Below are positions 1-6,782 of a stretch of 12,272 nt of DNA, in pieces (the first letter of the stretch is position 1; every line of letters begins with the position of its first letter). Origin of the DNA: Chloroflexota bacterium (GTDB lineage Bacteria; Chloroflexota; Dehalococcoidia; JABGRK01); contig DAOUZV010000023.1 in NCBI GenBank assembly GCA_030665485.1, positions 1 through 12,272 of the forward strand, read 5' to 3'. The position numbers were made by a program, and so were the translations under genes. The notes beneath the pieces are model-generated. The model saw only the letters and a program-made list of their open reading frames with translations. It searched no databases and had not been told where the DNA came from.

Positions 1-98
1 GTTTGCAGGAGTGGGCAAGCGAGTGCAGGGACAGTCAATAGGCTACTGCGGCATATCATTTGAAACTTTGTAGGCAATCAATGAGAAAATCGTCCCGG
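1..98. other. left-edge sequence, no supported gene
   Basis: All three plus-strand frames hold only short open stretches that end within about 75 bases (stops at about 39-41, 61-63 and 72-74). None encodes a recognisable protein tail. A TTG at 60 could extend the acetyltransferase frame upstream, but the extra residues are Arg-rich and unlike the family. This may be intergenic DNA or the last codons of a gene that lies outside the window. Confidence 0.4.
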
Positions 99-128
99 TT
101 GAGGCAGGCGGGGCGCCCGGCATATAAT
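99..128 (+). promoter_or_regulatory. putative sigma70-type promoter for the acetyltransferase gene
   Basis: A perfect -10 hexamer TATAAT lies at 123-128, with TTGAGG (four of six matches to TTGACA) at 99-104 and an 18-base spacer. The spacer contains the 8-base palindrome GGGCGCCC at 111-118. Transcription would start near 135, just before the ATG codons at 141 and 165. This favours the shorter protein starts over the upstream TTG at 60. It is a consensus match only. Confidence 0.45.
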
Positions 129-164
129 AGATACCCATTAATGAACGTTAAAAGAGCAAGCAGG

Positions 165-797
165 ATGGATGAAAGTGTAAGCGGGCTTCATAAGCTGGAA
201 AAAACTGATATCGATCGTACTGCCGAGATGCTGGCGCGGGCTTTCTACGATGATCCGCTGACGCTGTATGCTTATTCTGACGGAGGGCGGGAAAGTGACA
301 GCCTGCTTTACTTTTTTCAGTTTCCTTTGAAGTATTGTCTGCGTTATGGCGAAGGGTATGCCCCTACTTCCGAGGTAGAGGGTGTTGCGCTGTGGTTGCC
401 CTCGAACAAGTATCCTATAACGTTCTGGAGGACGTTGCGCACCGCATCGCTGTGGTTCATGTTCAAAACTATGCGCAAAATCGGTAGTGGGAGGCTTAAG
501 CGCATGGCCTATATCGGCAGTCAGATTGACAAAGCACACAAACGGCTGGCTCCTTTTGCGCACCGGTATCTGTCGATACTGGGCGTTGATCCTGAGCATC
601 AGGGACAGGGCTATGCCAGCAAGCTGCTGAAGCCGATATTTGCCAGGCTCGACGAGGAGGGTGTACCGTGCTATCTGGACACGCTCACAGAGAAGAACGT
701 TTGTATTTATGAGCACCTTGGTTTCAAGGTGCTGGAAAAGATAGACATTCCAGATACGGATATTACAAGCTGGGCCATGCTGAGGGAGCGCGGCTAG
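165..797 (+). CDS. GNAT family N-acetyltransferase
   Basis: This is a probable acetyl-CoA-dependent N-acetyltransferase of about 210 residues; its substrate is unknown. The family is recognised by an N-terminal block (ARAFYDDPL), a middle block EGVALWLPSNK, and the acetyl-CoA pyrophosphate-binding motif GVDPEHQGQGYASKLL followed by the C-terminal IYEHLGFKVLE block. The order and spacing match the GNAT subgroup with an 'ARAFxDDPL...LGVDPxxQGxG' pattern. The frame is open back to a TTG at 60 and also holds ATGs at 81 and 141. I chose the ATG at 165 because homologous sequence begins about six residues after it and a promoter-like element at 99-128 lies inside the longer reading. No strong Shine-Dalgarno sequence decides between 141 and 165. 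The gene converges on the dehydrogenase gene with a 17-base gap and no visible terminator. It is the only plus-strand gene here and probably its own transcription unit. Confidence 0.8.
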   Translation: MDESVSGLHKLEKTDIDRTAEMLARAFYDDPLTLYAYSDGGRESDSLLYFFQFPLKYCLRYGEGYAPTSEVEGVALWLPSNKYPITFWRTLRTASLWFMFKTMRKIGSGRLKRMAYIGSQIDKAHKRLAPFAHRYLSILGVDPEHQGQGYASKLLKPIFARLDEEGVPCYLDTLTEKNVCIYEHLGFKVLEKIDIPDTDITSWAMLRERG

Positions 798-814
798 ATA
801 TTATCGAATTCGCT

Positions 815-1579
815 CTATACGGGTACGCCGCCGTCTACATACATGGTCTGGCCACTCATATAGCTTGATGCGTCGGAGGCCAGATACAGAGCTGCGCCGA
901 CGATCTCCTCCGGCTCGCCCAGACGCTTCATGGGCACCCCAACTTTGACCATCAGCTCCAGCGCAGGTGCACTCATAACCGGCTCGCCCAGATCGGTATG
1001 AATGAGTCCCGGACCGATGCCGTTTACCCTGATACCGTGCTGCGCCAGCTCCCAGGAAAGCACGCGGGTAAGCATAACTACGCCGGCCTTGGCCACGCTG
1101 TAGGCGCCGAGCTGGTAAATGGGGAAGCGCCCAGCAATCGAACTGACGTTGATGATGACGCCGCTCTTTTTCTCAAGCATGCACTTGGTGGCCGCCGCCT
1201 GGCTGCACAGGTAGCCGCTCTTGAGGTTATTGTTCATAACCTTGTCCCAGCCGTCCTCGCGCAGTTCCATCAAGGGAACCATGATATTCATGCCGGCGTT
1301 GTTTACCAGTATATCGATGGTGCCGAATTCGGCGATGGTCTTGTCTACCATGTTATCAACATCGGCTTTAAGGGCTACGTTGGTGGGCACCACCAGCGCT
1401 TTTTGCCCCAGAGCCCTGATCTCTTCGGCCACCTTTTCTAGGTCTTCCGCGGTTCTACTGGCTATACAAACGTCGGCGCCGGCTTCGGCGTAGGTGAGTG
1501 CAATTGCTCGTCCTATGCCGCGGCTGCCGCCGGTTATTATTGCTACTTTCCCCTTGAGCGAGAAATTGGGTTGTTTCAT
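815..1579 (-). CDS. SDR family NAD(P)-dependent oxidoreductase (FabG-like)
   Basis: This 254-residue cytosolic short-chain dehydrogenase/reductase has the usual length for classical SDRs. The Rossmann cofactor motif TGGSRGIG is at residues 16-23 and NNAG at 93-96. The catalytic set is an Asn in the NNNLK stretch near 118, Ser147, Tyr160 and Lys164 (YSVAK). The C-terminal substrate-loop and dimer blocks (GPGLIHTD, PEEIVGAALYLASDAS, GQTMYVDGG) are all present. Arg42 after the second beta strand (ASR) suggests a preference for NADP(H), as in FabG-type reductases; this is inference. The start ATG is preceded by AGAGGAA six bases upstream. Close relatives include 3-oxoacyl-ACP reductases and gluconate or glucose dehydrogenase-like enzymes. 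No fatty-acid genes are adjacent, so the true substrate cannot be named. The gene follows the glycoside hydrolase gene by 74 bases and may share its transcript. Confidence 0.9.
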   Translation of the reverse strand: MKQPNFSLKGKVAIITGGSRGIGRAIALTYAEAGADVCIASRTAEDLEKVAEEIRALGQKALVVPTNVALKADVDNMVDKTIAEFGTIDILVNNAGMNIMVPLMELREDGWDKVMNNNLKSGYLCSQAAATKCMLEKKSGVIINVSSIAGRFPIYQLGAYSVAKAGVVMLTRVLSWELAQHGIRVNGIGPGLIHTDLGEPVMSAPALELMVKVGVPMKRLGEPEEIVGAALYLASDASSYMSGQTMYVDGGVPV

Positions 1580-1599
1580 TTAGCGTTCCTCTTTCTTAT

Positions 1600-1612
1600 G
1601 TATAACTTATAC
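1600..1612. promoter_or_regulatory. 13-bp palindrome upstream of the SDR gene
   Basis: GTATAA-C-TTATAC is a perfect inverted repeat with a one-base centre. It lies 21 bases before the SDR start codon, in the 74-base gap after the hydrolase gene. It contains -10-like hexamers on both strands but has no convincing -35 partner. It could be a small operator or a chance AT-rich palindrome. Confidence 0.25.
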
Positions 1613-1653
1613 TTTATGCCTGCGACTAGTTTACCTTGTTTGGCTGGTTTATA

Positions 1654-3054
1654 TCAAGCTTGATCGCTTTGCATGCGAACCGCCATGTCCAGGATAAGCG
1701 TTGACCAGCCGAAGTCGATGGCACGCTCGCCCTTGCCCGATATCGCCGAGTAATACTCGCGGAAACCCTCTTTTCTTACGAGTTCGTATGTTCGCCTAGT
1801 CAGTTCATCGGCTATATCATCGTGCCCGTGTTTTCTCAATCCTCTCTCTATATACCAGTTGGTGTACACCCAGGTCTGATGGCCGCGCCAGATAACGCGC
1901 ATATTATGGTATTTGGAGCTTACCGGCTCCACCGGTATGGGGTATTTGGTCCAGTACTCATTGGGACTCAGAAGCCAGTCTTTTATCAGTTTCTGCACTT
2001 GCTTCTGGTCGATATTGTCCAGTATCAGGGGCATGAGACAGGAGATAGTATTGACTCTTATCTGCTCATCTTTTCCACCTCTGGAATCAAGGCTGTAATA
2101 AAGCCCCGTTTCCTCATGGTACATCTTTTTGAGGATGGACTGCTCCGCCTCATCCGCCATGCAGGCAAACATTTCACCATCATCGTCAGCGGCCAGGTCG
2201 CACAGGCGGCTCAGCGCCCGCAGGTTCTGTGCATAAATGCAGCAGAACAGAGTGTCCTTTACACGGAAGCGGTTGCTGGCAAAGATTTTATCAGTATCCC
2301 AGCCCATTATCACATACTTGCGCGACAGGCTGGACATAGGGCCCATGGGTGCCAGTCCTGCGTTTGACGCGCCATATATAATATCGTACTCAGGGCTGCG
2401 GTCCTTCGACTCGTAGGAGATTATTATTTCAGGCAGGCCGTCGTCGCTTCTTACGCGGGTGTTGAGGATATAGAAGTAGTATTTTTTTAATCTGGGCAGC
2501 GCCCAGTTTAAAAAATCGAGGTCTTCTATCTCGCGGCACACGTATTCGGTCGTAATGCGTTCCACAGCCTCCGCAAGCGCCGGTGGTTGCAGGTAGGGCG
2601 AGCCGATGTCTCCGGGATACAGCCGTTTGAGCCACTTATCCGCCCAGTGCATACGATTACCGTTCCATATCATATGAGGGATGAATCCGTCTGTTGTTTG
2701 AGTGCGCAACAGCAACTCCATTTCCTGTCTGGCTGCCTCTAGATCGACATGCGTTAACACTATCGAATGAGCGCAGGAGTCCCATGTCCACTGGTGCGGG
2801 TATCTCACCTCAAGGGGCTCTTTTATGGCCCACCACAGTTTGTAGAGCCACCTGAGCCATGATGGCAGCTTGTGCGGGTATTCAATCGGCCTAAGGCTGG
2901 GCGCGTGGTAGCTGCGTTTGCGCTTTGATATTTTTACAGTTGGTACTGGTATATCTACCCTGTTTCTGTCGAGGGTTTGAAATGCTGCATCTTTAAGCCA
3001 GTCGATATCAATTCGTTTACTTTTGTGCTGTTTTGGGTTAGTTGCTTCCGACAT
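1654..3054 (-). CDS. MGH1/GH63-like glycoside hydrolase (putative mannosylglycerate or glucosylglycerate hydrolase)
   Basis: This 466-residue protein has the pattern of the (alpha/alpha)6-barrel hydrolases that include mannosylglycerate and glucosylglycerate hydrolases and GH63 glucosidases. Visible marks are QWTWDSCAHS near residues 88-97, DGFIPHMIWN near 122-131, and the YESKDRSPEYD block at 214-224, which holds the likely catalytic acid Asp218. Further on are WRGHQTWVYTNW at 389-400, GFREYYSAISGKG at 430-442 with the likely catalytic Glu433, and FGWSTLILDM near the end. Both carboxylates expected for the inverting mechanism therefore seem present; their assignment comes from family pattern, not alignment. 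There is no signal peptide, so the enzyme should be cytoplasmic and could recycle a compatible solute. The first 60 or so residues are Lys/Arg-rich and not part of the conserved domain. AAAGGA stands about seven bases before the ATG. The gene lies 103 bases downstream of gyrA. The substrate is not proven and could be another alpha-glucoside or alpha-mannoside. Confidence 0.72.
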   Translation of the reverse strand: MSEATNPKQHKSKRIDIDWLKDAAFQTLDRNRVDIPVPTVKISKRKRSYHAPSLRPIEYPHKLPSWLRWLYKLWWAIKEPLEVRYPHQWTWDSCAHSIVLTHVDLEAARQEMELLLRTQTTDGFIPHMIWNGNRMHWADKWLKRLYPGDIGSPYLQPPALAEAVERITTEYVCREIEDLDFLNWALPRLKKYYFYILNTRVRSDDGLPEIIISYESKDRSPEYDIIYGASNAGLAPMGPMSSLSRKYVIMGWDTDKIFASNRFRVKDTLFCCIYAQNLRALSRLCDLAADDDGEMFACMADEAEQSILKKMYHEETGLYYSLDSRGGKDEQIRVNTISCLMPLILDNIDQKQVQKLIKDWLLSPNEYWTKYPIPVEPVSSKYHNMRVIWRGHQTWVYTNWYIERGLRKHGHDDIADELTRRTYELVRKEGFREYYSAISGKGERAIDFGWSTLILDMAVRMQSDQA

Positions 3055-3157
3055 AGAGAGGTCCTTTTGCTCCTTAGATGGCCGTGTTTGTCAATTGAAT
3101 ATAAGACGATATATATTCATGAGGGGACTGTAATGACAGGGCAACCCTTGCTAAATA
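3055..3157 (-). other. gyrA to hydrolase intergenic spacer
   Basis: This 103-base spacer holds an AT-rich stretch (about 3095-3120) and a perfect TTGACA reading on the minus strand at 3089-3094, but no -10 hexamer at the proper distance. A 4-bp hairpin AGGG-TTG-CCCT at 3138-3148 lacks a following T run, so I do not call a terminator. The hydrolase gene may be read from the gyrA transcript or from a promoter I cannot define. Confidence 0.35.
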
Positions 3158-5716
3158 TTATTTGCTTTTCTTTTCTTTTCCAGCCTTCTTTTGTGTGGCT
3201 TTTTTGGCTTTTGACGCCGGTTTTTTGACCTTTGGCCGTTTGTGTGGCTGTATTTCGATTCCTTCAAAACAGGCGATGGAGGCCACGCTGTCGCCCTTGC
3301 CCAGCTTCATAATGTTTGAGCCCCGCGTCAATCTGGAGCGAACCGACAGCTCCTCCAGTGGAACGTGATTGACTATTCCTCCTGTGGATATAAGCATTAC
3401 ATCCTGCCCGGGGAAAACCATGTGAGATGCCACCAGCTTGCCCGTTTTTTCGGTGGCCCTGAAGGTCTTGACGCCGACGCCGCCCCTGGCCTGTAGCCTG
3501 TACCTGTCGATCCTGGTCAGTTTTCCGTATCCGTTGTCACTGACCACCAGTAAAGATTTGTCAGGCTCCTCCGTCCCATCCTCTGTTATTATTTTGGGCC
3601 TAATTATGCTCATTCCGACGAGTTCGTCGCCTGGGGCCAGTTTTATGCCCCTTACGCCACCGCTGGTTCTGGTGCGCAACGGAACTGCAGGAATGGTAAA
3701 GCGAATGGACCTGGTGTTTCTGGTAACCAGGATTGCCTCATCCGCAGTATTGGCCAGGTCTGCCGAGATGAGCTCGTCGCCGAGATCAAGGTCCATGGCG
3801 ATGAGTCCGTTGCTGCGAACAGCGGCGAACTTGCTCAAATCCATGCGTTTGATCTCGCCCTTTTTGGTCGACAGCAGCAGGAATTCGTGTTCCTGCCAGT
3901 TTGCTATCGAAAGCAGCGCTGTGACCTTTTCCGACTGATCGATGGATATAATGTTGATGACGGGAACGCCCCTTGACGTTCTGGATGAATCTTGACTTAC
4001 CTGGTAGCATTTGAGATGAAATACCTTGCCCCGGTTGGTGAAGAACAGCAGGCTGTCGTGAGAATCGGTTACCAGCATGTGATTGATGGCATCTGTCTCT
4101 CGGGTTGTCTGGCCGGTAACGCCCCTGCCGCCCCTGTGCTGTAGCTTGTATGTGTCGCTGGCAACCCTCTTTATATATCCGCGGTTGCTCAAGGAGACCA
4201 CCATCATCTGATGTGGTATCAGGTCCTCTATCCTGAAGTCCTTGGCTTCTTCCCCGCTGATTTTGGTGCGGCGCGCATCACCGTACTTATCTTTTAGTTC
4301 AATTATATCGTCCCTGATGAGGAAATATATCTTCTGTGGATTATCCAGAAGGTCTTCAAGATAGGCTATCCTCTGCAGTAGTTCATCATATTCGTCGTTT
4401 ATCTTCTTTCTTTCCAGTGCCGCTAACCGGCGCAGTTGCATATCGAGTATGGCCTGTGCCTGTGGTTGAGATAGAAAGAAGCGGGACATCAGGTTACTGC
4501 GGGCGTCTTCCACGTTGGCCGATCCCCTGATGGCCGCTATTATTTCGTTTAAGTGGTCGAGCGCGATTTTCAGACCCTCCAGGATGTGCGCCCGATCTTG
4601 CGCTTTTTGCAGGTCGAACTGCGAACGACCGACGATGACCTCGTGGCGGAACTTTATATACTGCTGCAGCGCTGTTTTAAGGCTAAGCACGCGCGGCTGC
4701 CCGTCCACCAGCGCCAGCATATTGGCATAGAACGCCGACTGCATGGAGGTGAATTTATACAGGCTGTTGAGCACCATCTGAGGCTGTGCCTCCCTCTTGA
4801 GCTCGATGACGATGCGCATGCCCTGTCTGTCTGACTCATCGCGCAGGTCGCTTATGCCCGTCAGCTTTTTATCCTTGACCAGTTCGGCGATTCGCTCGAT
4901 CAATGATGCCTTGTTGGTCTGATAGGGCAGTTCGGTAACAGCTATTAAGAATCTTCCCGCCTTGGCCATCTCCTCGATCTGGGTTTTGGCTCTTACCACG
5001 ATGCGGCCGTGGCCCATTGTGTAGGCGTTGTTGATTCCCTCCGTGCCCAGGATGATGCCGCCGGTGGGAAAGTCTGGGCCCTTGATATACTCGGTAAGGT
5101 CCTCGACAGTGGCGTTTGGGTTCTCTACGAGAAAGGCTATGCCGTCGCACAGCTCCGACAGGTTATGCGGAGGTATAGCGGTGGCCATGCCCACGGCGAT
5201 TCCCGAGCCGCCGTTTAGCAGCAGATTCGGTATTCTAGATGGTAGAACAGTGGGCTCGTTAAGTGAGTCATCGAAGTTGGGACTGAACTCAATTGTGTCT
5301 TTTTCGATATCGACCAGCATTTCTTCGGCGATTCCGGTAAGCCGTGCCTCAGTGTATCTCATAGCCGCCGCGGGATCGTTATCCATGCTGCCGAAGTTAC
5401 CCTGGCCGTCAACCAGCATGTATCTCATGGAGAAATCCTGCGCGAGCCTTACCATGGCATCGTAAACGGACTGATCGCCGTGAGGGTGAAACTTACCTAA
5501 GACCTCACCCACTATTCTGGCGCTTTTTTTGTAGGAACTGCTGTGAGATATCCCCATCTCGTTCATGGCGTGCAGAATGCGGCGCTGTACCGGTTTGAGA
5601 CCGTCCCGCACGTCGGGAAGGGCGCGCGATACGATTACGCTCATGGCGTAATCCAGGTACGAGTTGTGCATCTCATCTTCGATGTTGATCGGTTTTACGG
5701 TGCCGATAGTGTCCAT
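3158..5716 (-). CDS. gyrA: DNA gyrase subunit A
   Basis: This is the breakage-reunion subunit of DNA gyrase, which with GyrB introduces negative supercoils using ATP. Residue numbers below count from the ATG at 5722. The N-terminal topoisomerase IIA core is intact: DYAMSVIVSRALPDVRDGLKP at 24-44, HPHGDQSVYDAM at 79-90, and the DNA-cleaving tyrosine Tyr123 in AMRYTEAR with Arg122 before it. The coiled-coil tower and the six-bladed C-terminal pinwheel follow. The GyrA box reads QHRGGRG at 528-534, which marks a gyrase rather than topoisomerase IV. The protein ends in a Lys/Ala-rich basic tail of about 25 residues. Two ATGs compete, at 5722 and 5716. AAGGGAG abuts the first but is six bases from the second, so I prefer 5716 (852 residues). 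The quinolone-pocket position normally Ser/Ala is Gln84 (codon CAG). The gene lies 155 bases downstream of trpA and has its own promoter-like element. Confidence 0.97.
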   Translation of the reverse strand: MDTIGTVKPINIEDEMHNSYLDYAMSVIVSRALPDVRDGLKPVQRRILHAMNEMGISHSSSYKKSARIVGEVLGKFHPHGDQSVYDAMVRLAQDFSMRYMLVDGQGNFGSMDNDPAAAMRYTEARLTGIAEEMLVDIEKDTIEFSPNFDDSLNEPTVLPSRIPNLLLNGGSGIAVGMATAIPPHNLSELCDGIAFLVENPNATVEDLTEYIKGPDFPTGGIILGTEGINNAYTMGHGRIVVRAKTQIEEMAKAGRFLIAVTELPYQTNKASLIERIAELVKDKKLTGISDLRDESDRQGMRIVIELKREAQPQMVLNSLYKFTSMQSAFYANMLALVDGQPRVLSLKTALQQYIKFRHEVIVGRSQFDLQKAQDRAHILEGLKIALDHLNEIIAAIRGSANVEDARSNLMSRFFLSQPQAQAILDMQLRRLAALERKKINDEYDELLQRIAYLEDLLDNPQKIYFLIRDDIIELKDKYGDARRTKISGEEAKDFRIEDLIPHQMMVVSLSNRGYIKRVASDTYKLQHRGGRGVTGQTTRETDAINHMLVTDSHDSLLFFTNRGKVFHLKCYQVSQDSSRTSRGVPVINIISIDQSEKVTALLSIANWQEHEFLLLSTKKGEIKRMDLSKFAAVRSNGLIAMDLDLGDELISADLANTADEAILVTRNTRSIRFTIPAVPLRTRTSGGVRGIKLAPGDELVGMSIIRPKIITEDGTEEPDKSLLVVSDNGYGKLTRIDRYRLQARGGVGVKTFRATEKTGKLVASHMVFPGQDVMLISTGGIVNHVPLEELSVRSRLTRGSNIMKLGKGDSVASIACFEGIEIQPHKRPKVKKPASKAKKATQKKAGKEKKSK

Positions 5717-5722
5717 GCTCAT

Positions 5723-5729
5723 CTCCCTT
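5723..5729 (-). promoter_or_regulatory. Shine-Dalgarno sequence deciding the gyrA start
   Basis: AAGGGAG on the minus strand directly touches the ATG at 5722, but is separated by six bases (ATGAGC) from the in-frame ATG at 5716. Normal spacing is five to nine bases, so 5716 is the likely start and the protein begins MDTIGTV. Confidence 0.6.
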
Positions 5730-5792
5730 AAGGCATAGCTATTCTAAAAGTGGGTCAGTCCAGCATTGAAATGTTAGTTTAACACTGCCCAA

Positions 5793-5821
5793 ATTTTACT
5801 TCTTTACGGCCAGTTTTACAA
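5793..5821 (-). promoter_or_regulatory. putative gyrA promoter
   Basis: On the minus strand TTGTAA (5816-5821, four of six matches to TTGACA) is separated by exactly 17 bases from TAAAAT (5793-5798, five of six matches to TATAAT). Transcription would begin near 5786 and give a leader of about 70 bases. The -35 element overlaps the right half of the palindrome at 5814-5829, so a protein bound there would block polymerase. This is consensus-based only. Confidence 0.5.
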
Positions 5822-5839
5822 GTGTAAAAGACATATGTC
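5814..5839. promoter_or_regulatory. adjacent palindromes overlapping the gyrA -35 region (putative operator)
   Basis: Two perfect inverted repeats lie side by side. The first, at 5814-5829, has seven-base arms TTTTACA and TGTAAAA around a two-base centre. The second, at 5830-5839, is the ten-base GACATATGTC. The first overlaps the predicted -35 hexamer of gyrA. The arrangement resembles an operator for a dimeric repressor, but I cannot assign a regulator. A folded RNA role for the trp transcript is possible but weaker, as no U run follows. Confidence 0.4.
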
Positions 5840-5877
5840 GCCATCGGGTAAATAGTTTGAGTTGGGGATTGTTTATC

Positions 5878-6651
5878 TTAGTCGAGCGCGGCTCTCAGCT
5901 CTGTAGCGAACTTACGTAGCGAGTCCAGGGAATAGCCCGATTCCAGCAGTTGAATTATGCGGCTGCCGACGATTACCCCGTCGGCTATTCCAACCACCTG
6001 TTTGGCCTGCTCCGGCGTGGATATGCCGAAGCCGACACACAGTGGTTTATCGGTAGCCTTTTTCACGCGTGCCACAAATGAGCTCAGTTCCTGAGGAAGC
6101 GCGGCTCTGGCGCCGGTAACGCCTGTAACCGATACCAGATAAATAAATCCGCTTGATTTTTGGGCAATGAGCCTGGTGCGCTCGTCGGTGCTGGTTGGCG
6201 CAAGCAGATAGACAAGGTCCAGCCCGTGCTTTTGAGTGGCCTCGCCCAATTCGGTGCCCTCTTCCGGTGGAAGGTCTGGTATTATTAGGCCGTCCACTCC
6301 CACCTGCTCGCACTGGGCGCAGAATTTCTCCACACCGTAGTGGAAGATGGGATTGTAGTAGCTCATGAACACCAGCGGCACATCGGTTTTGAGCCTCAGC
6401 TTTTGCGCGACCTCAAGGCAGGTTTCAGGAGTTACCCCGTTTTGTAGTGCATCGAAGCTGGCCTTCTGGATGGTGGTGCCGTCTGCCAGCGGGTCAGAAA
6501 ACGGGATGCCCAGCTCTATGATGTCGCACCCGCACTCGGCGAGTAATGGAACCGCCTGAAGCGTTGCCCACATGCTGGGGTAGCCCACGGTTACGTAGGC
6601 TATGAAGGCTTTATGGTTTTGTTTCTCAAATACCGATGCTATTCTGCTCAT
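5878..6651 (-). CDS. trpA: tryptophan synthase alpha subunit
   Basis: TrpA cleaves indole-3-glycerol phosphate to indole and glyceraldehyde 3-phosphate and channels indole to TrpB. The 257-residue TIM barrel is full length. The motif ELGIPFSDPLADG (residues 46-58) carries the two catalytic acids Glu46 and Asp57. Phosphate-binding and loop segments follow: GLIIPDLPPEE, LAPTST, VSVTGVTG and VGFGIS, then GVIVGS near the end. The ATG overlaps the ancestral stop of trpB in ATGA. That overlap normally gives translational coupling, but here ribosomes stop 135 bases earlier, at the nonsense codon in trpB, so coupling may be weakened. It is the last gene of the operon. No Rho-independent terminator is visible between its TAA and gyrA. 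The gene itself shows no sign of decay. Confidence 0.97.
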   Translation of the reverse strand: MSRIASVFEKQNHKAFIAYVTVGYPSMWATLQAVPLLAECGCDIIELGIPFSDPLADGTTIQKASFDALQNGVTPETCLEVAQKLRLKTDVPLVFMSYYNPIFHYGVEKFCAQCEQVGVDGLIIPDLPPEEGTELGEATQKHGLDLVYLLAPTSTDERTRLIAQKSSGFIYLVSVTGVTGARAALPQELSSFVARVKKATDKPLCVGFGISTPEQAKQVVGIADGVIVGSRIIQLLESGYSLDSLRKFATELRAALD

Positions 6652-6782
6652 TCTACTTCTCCCAGTGCGTTCATCACTATATCCATATCCTTATCGCCGC
6701 GGCCGCTTAAGTTGACCATAACGATCTTATCTTTATCCAGTGTTTTGGCAAGCTCTGCGGCATGATACACGGCGTGTGCCGA
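6648..6782 (-). pseudogene. trpB: trpB 3' remnant beyond the in-frame stop (44 codons)
   Basis: Immediately after the TAA at 6783-6785 the same frame continues without interruption for 44 codons. It encodes SAHAVYHAAELAK and then VMVNLSGRGDKD before ending at TGA (6648-6650), four bases overlapping the trpA start. This is the typical C-terminal end of TrpB, including the SGRGDKD segment whose serine contacts the pyridoxal phosphate ring nitrogen (Ser377 in the Salmonella enzyme). No start codon with a ribosome site precedes it, so it would not be made as a separate protein. The only defect is the single codon where GAA or GAG is expected. Confidence 0.9.

Noticed and set aside
798..814. Bidirectional terminator between the convergent acetyltransferase and SDR genes
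   Set aside because: The 17-base gap has no inverted repeat or T run that could form one.
3089..3148. Perfect TTGACA and a small hairpin between gyrA and the hydrolase as promoter and terminator
   Set aside because: No -10 hexamer lies 16-18 bases after the TTGACA. The hairpin stem is only four bases and has no following T run.
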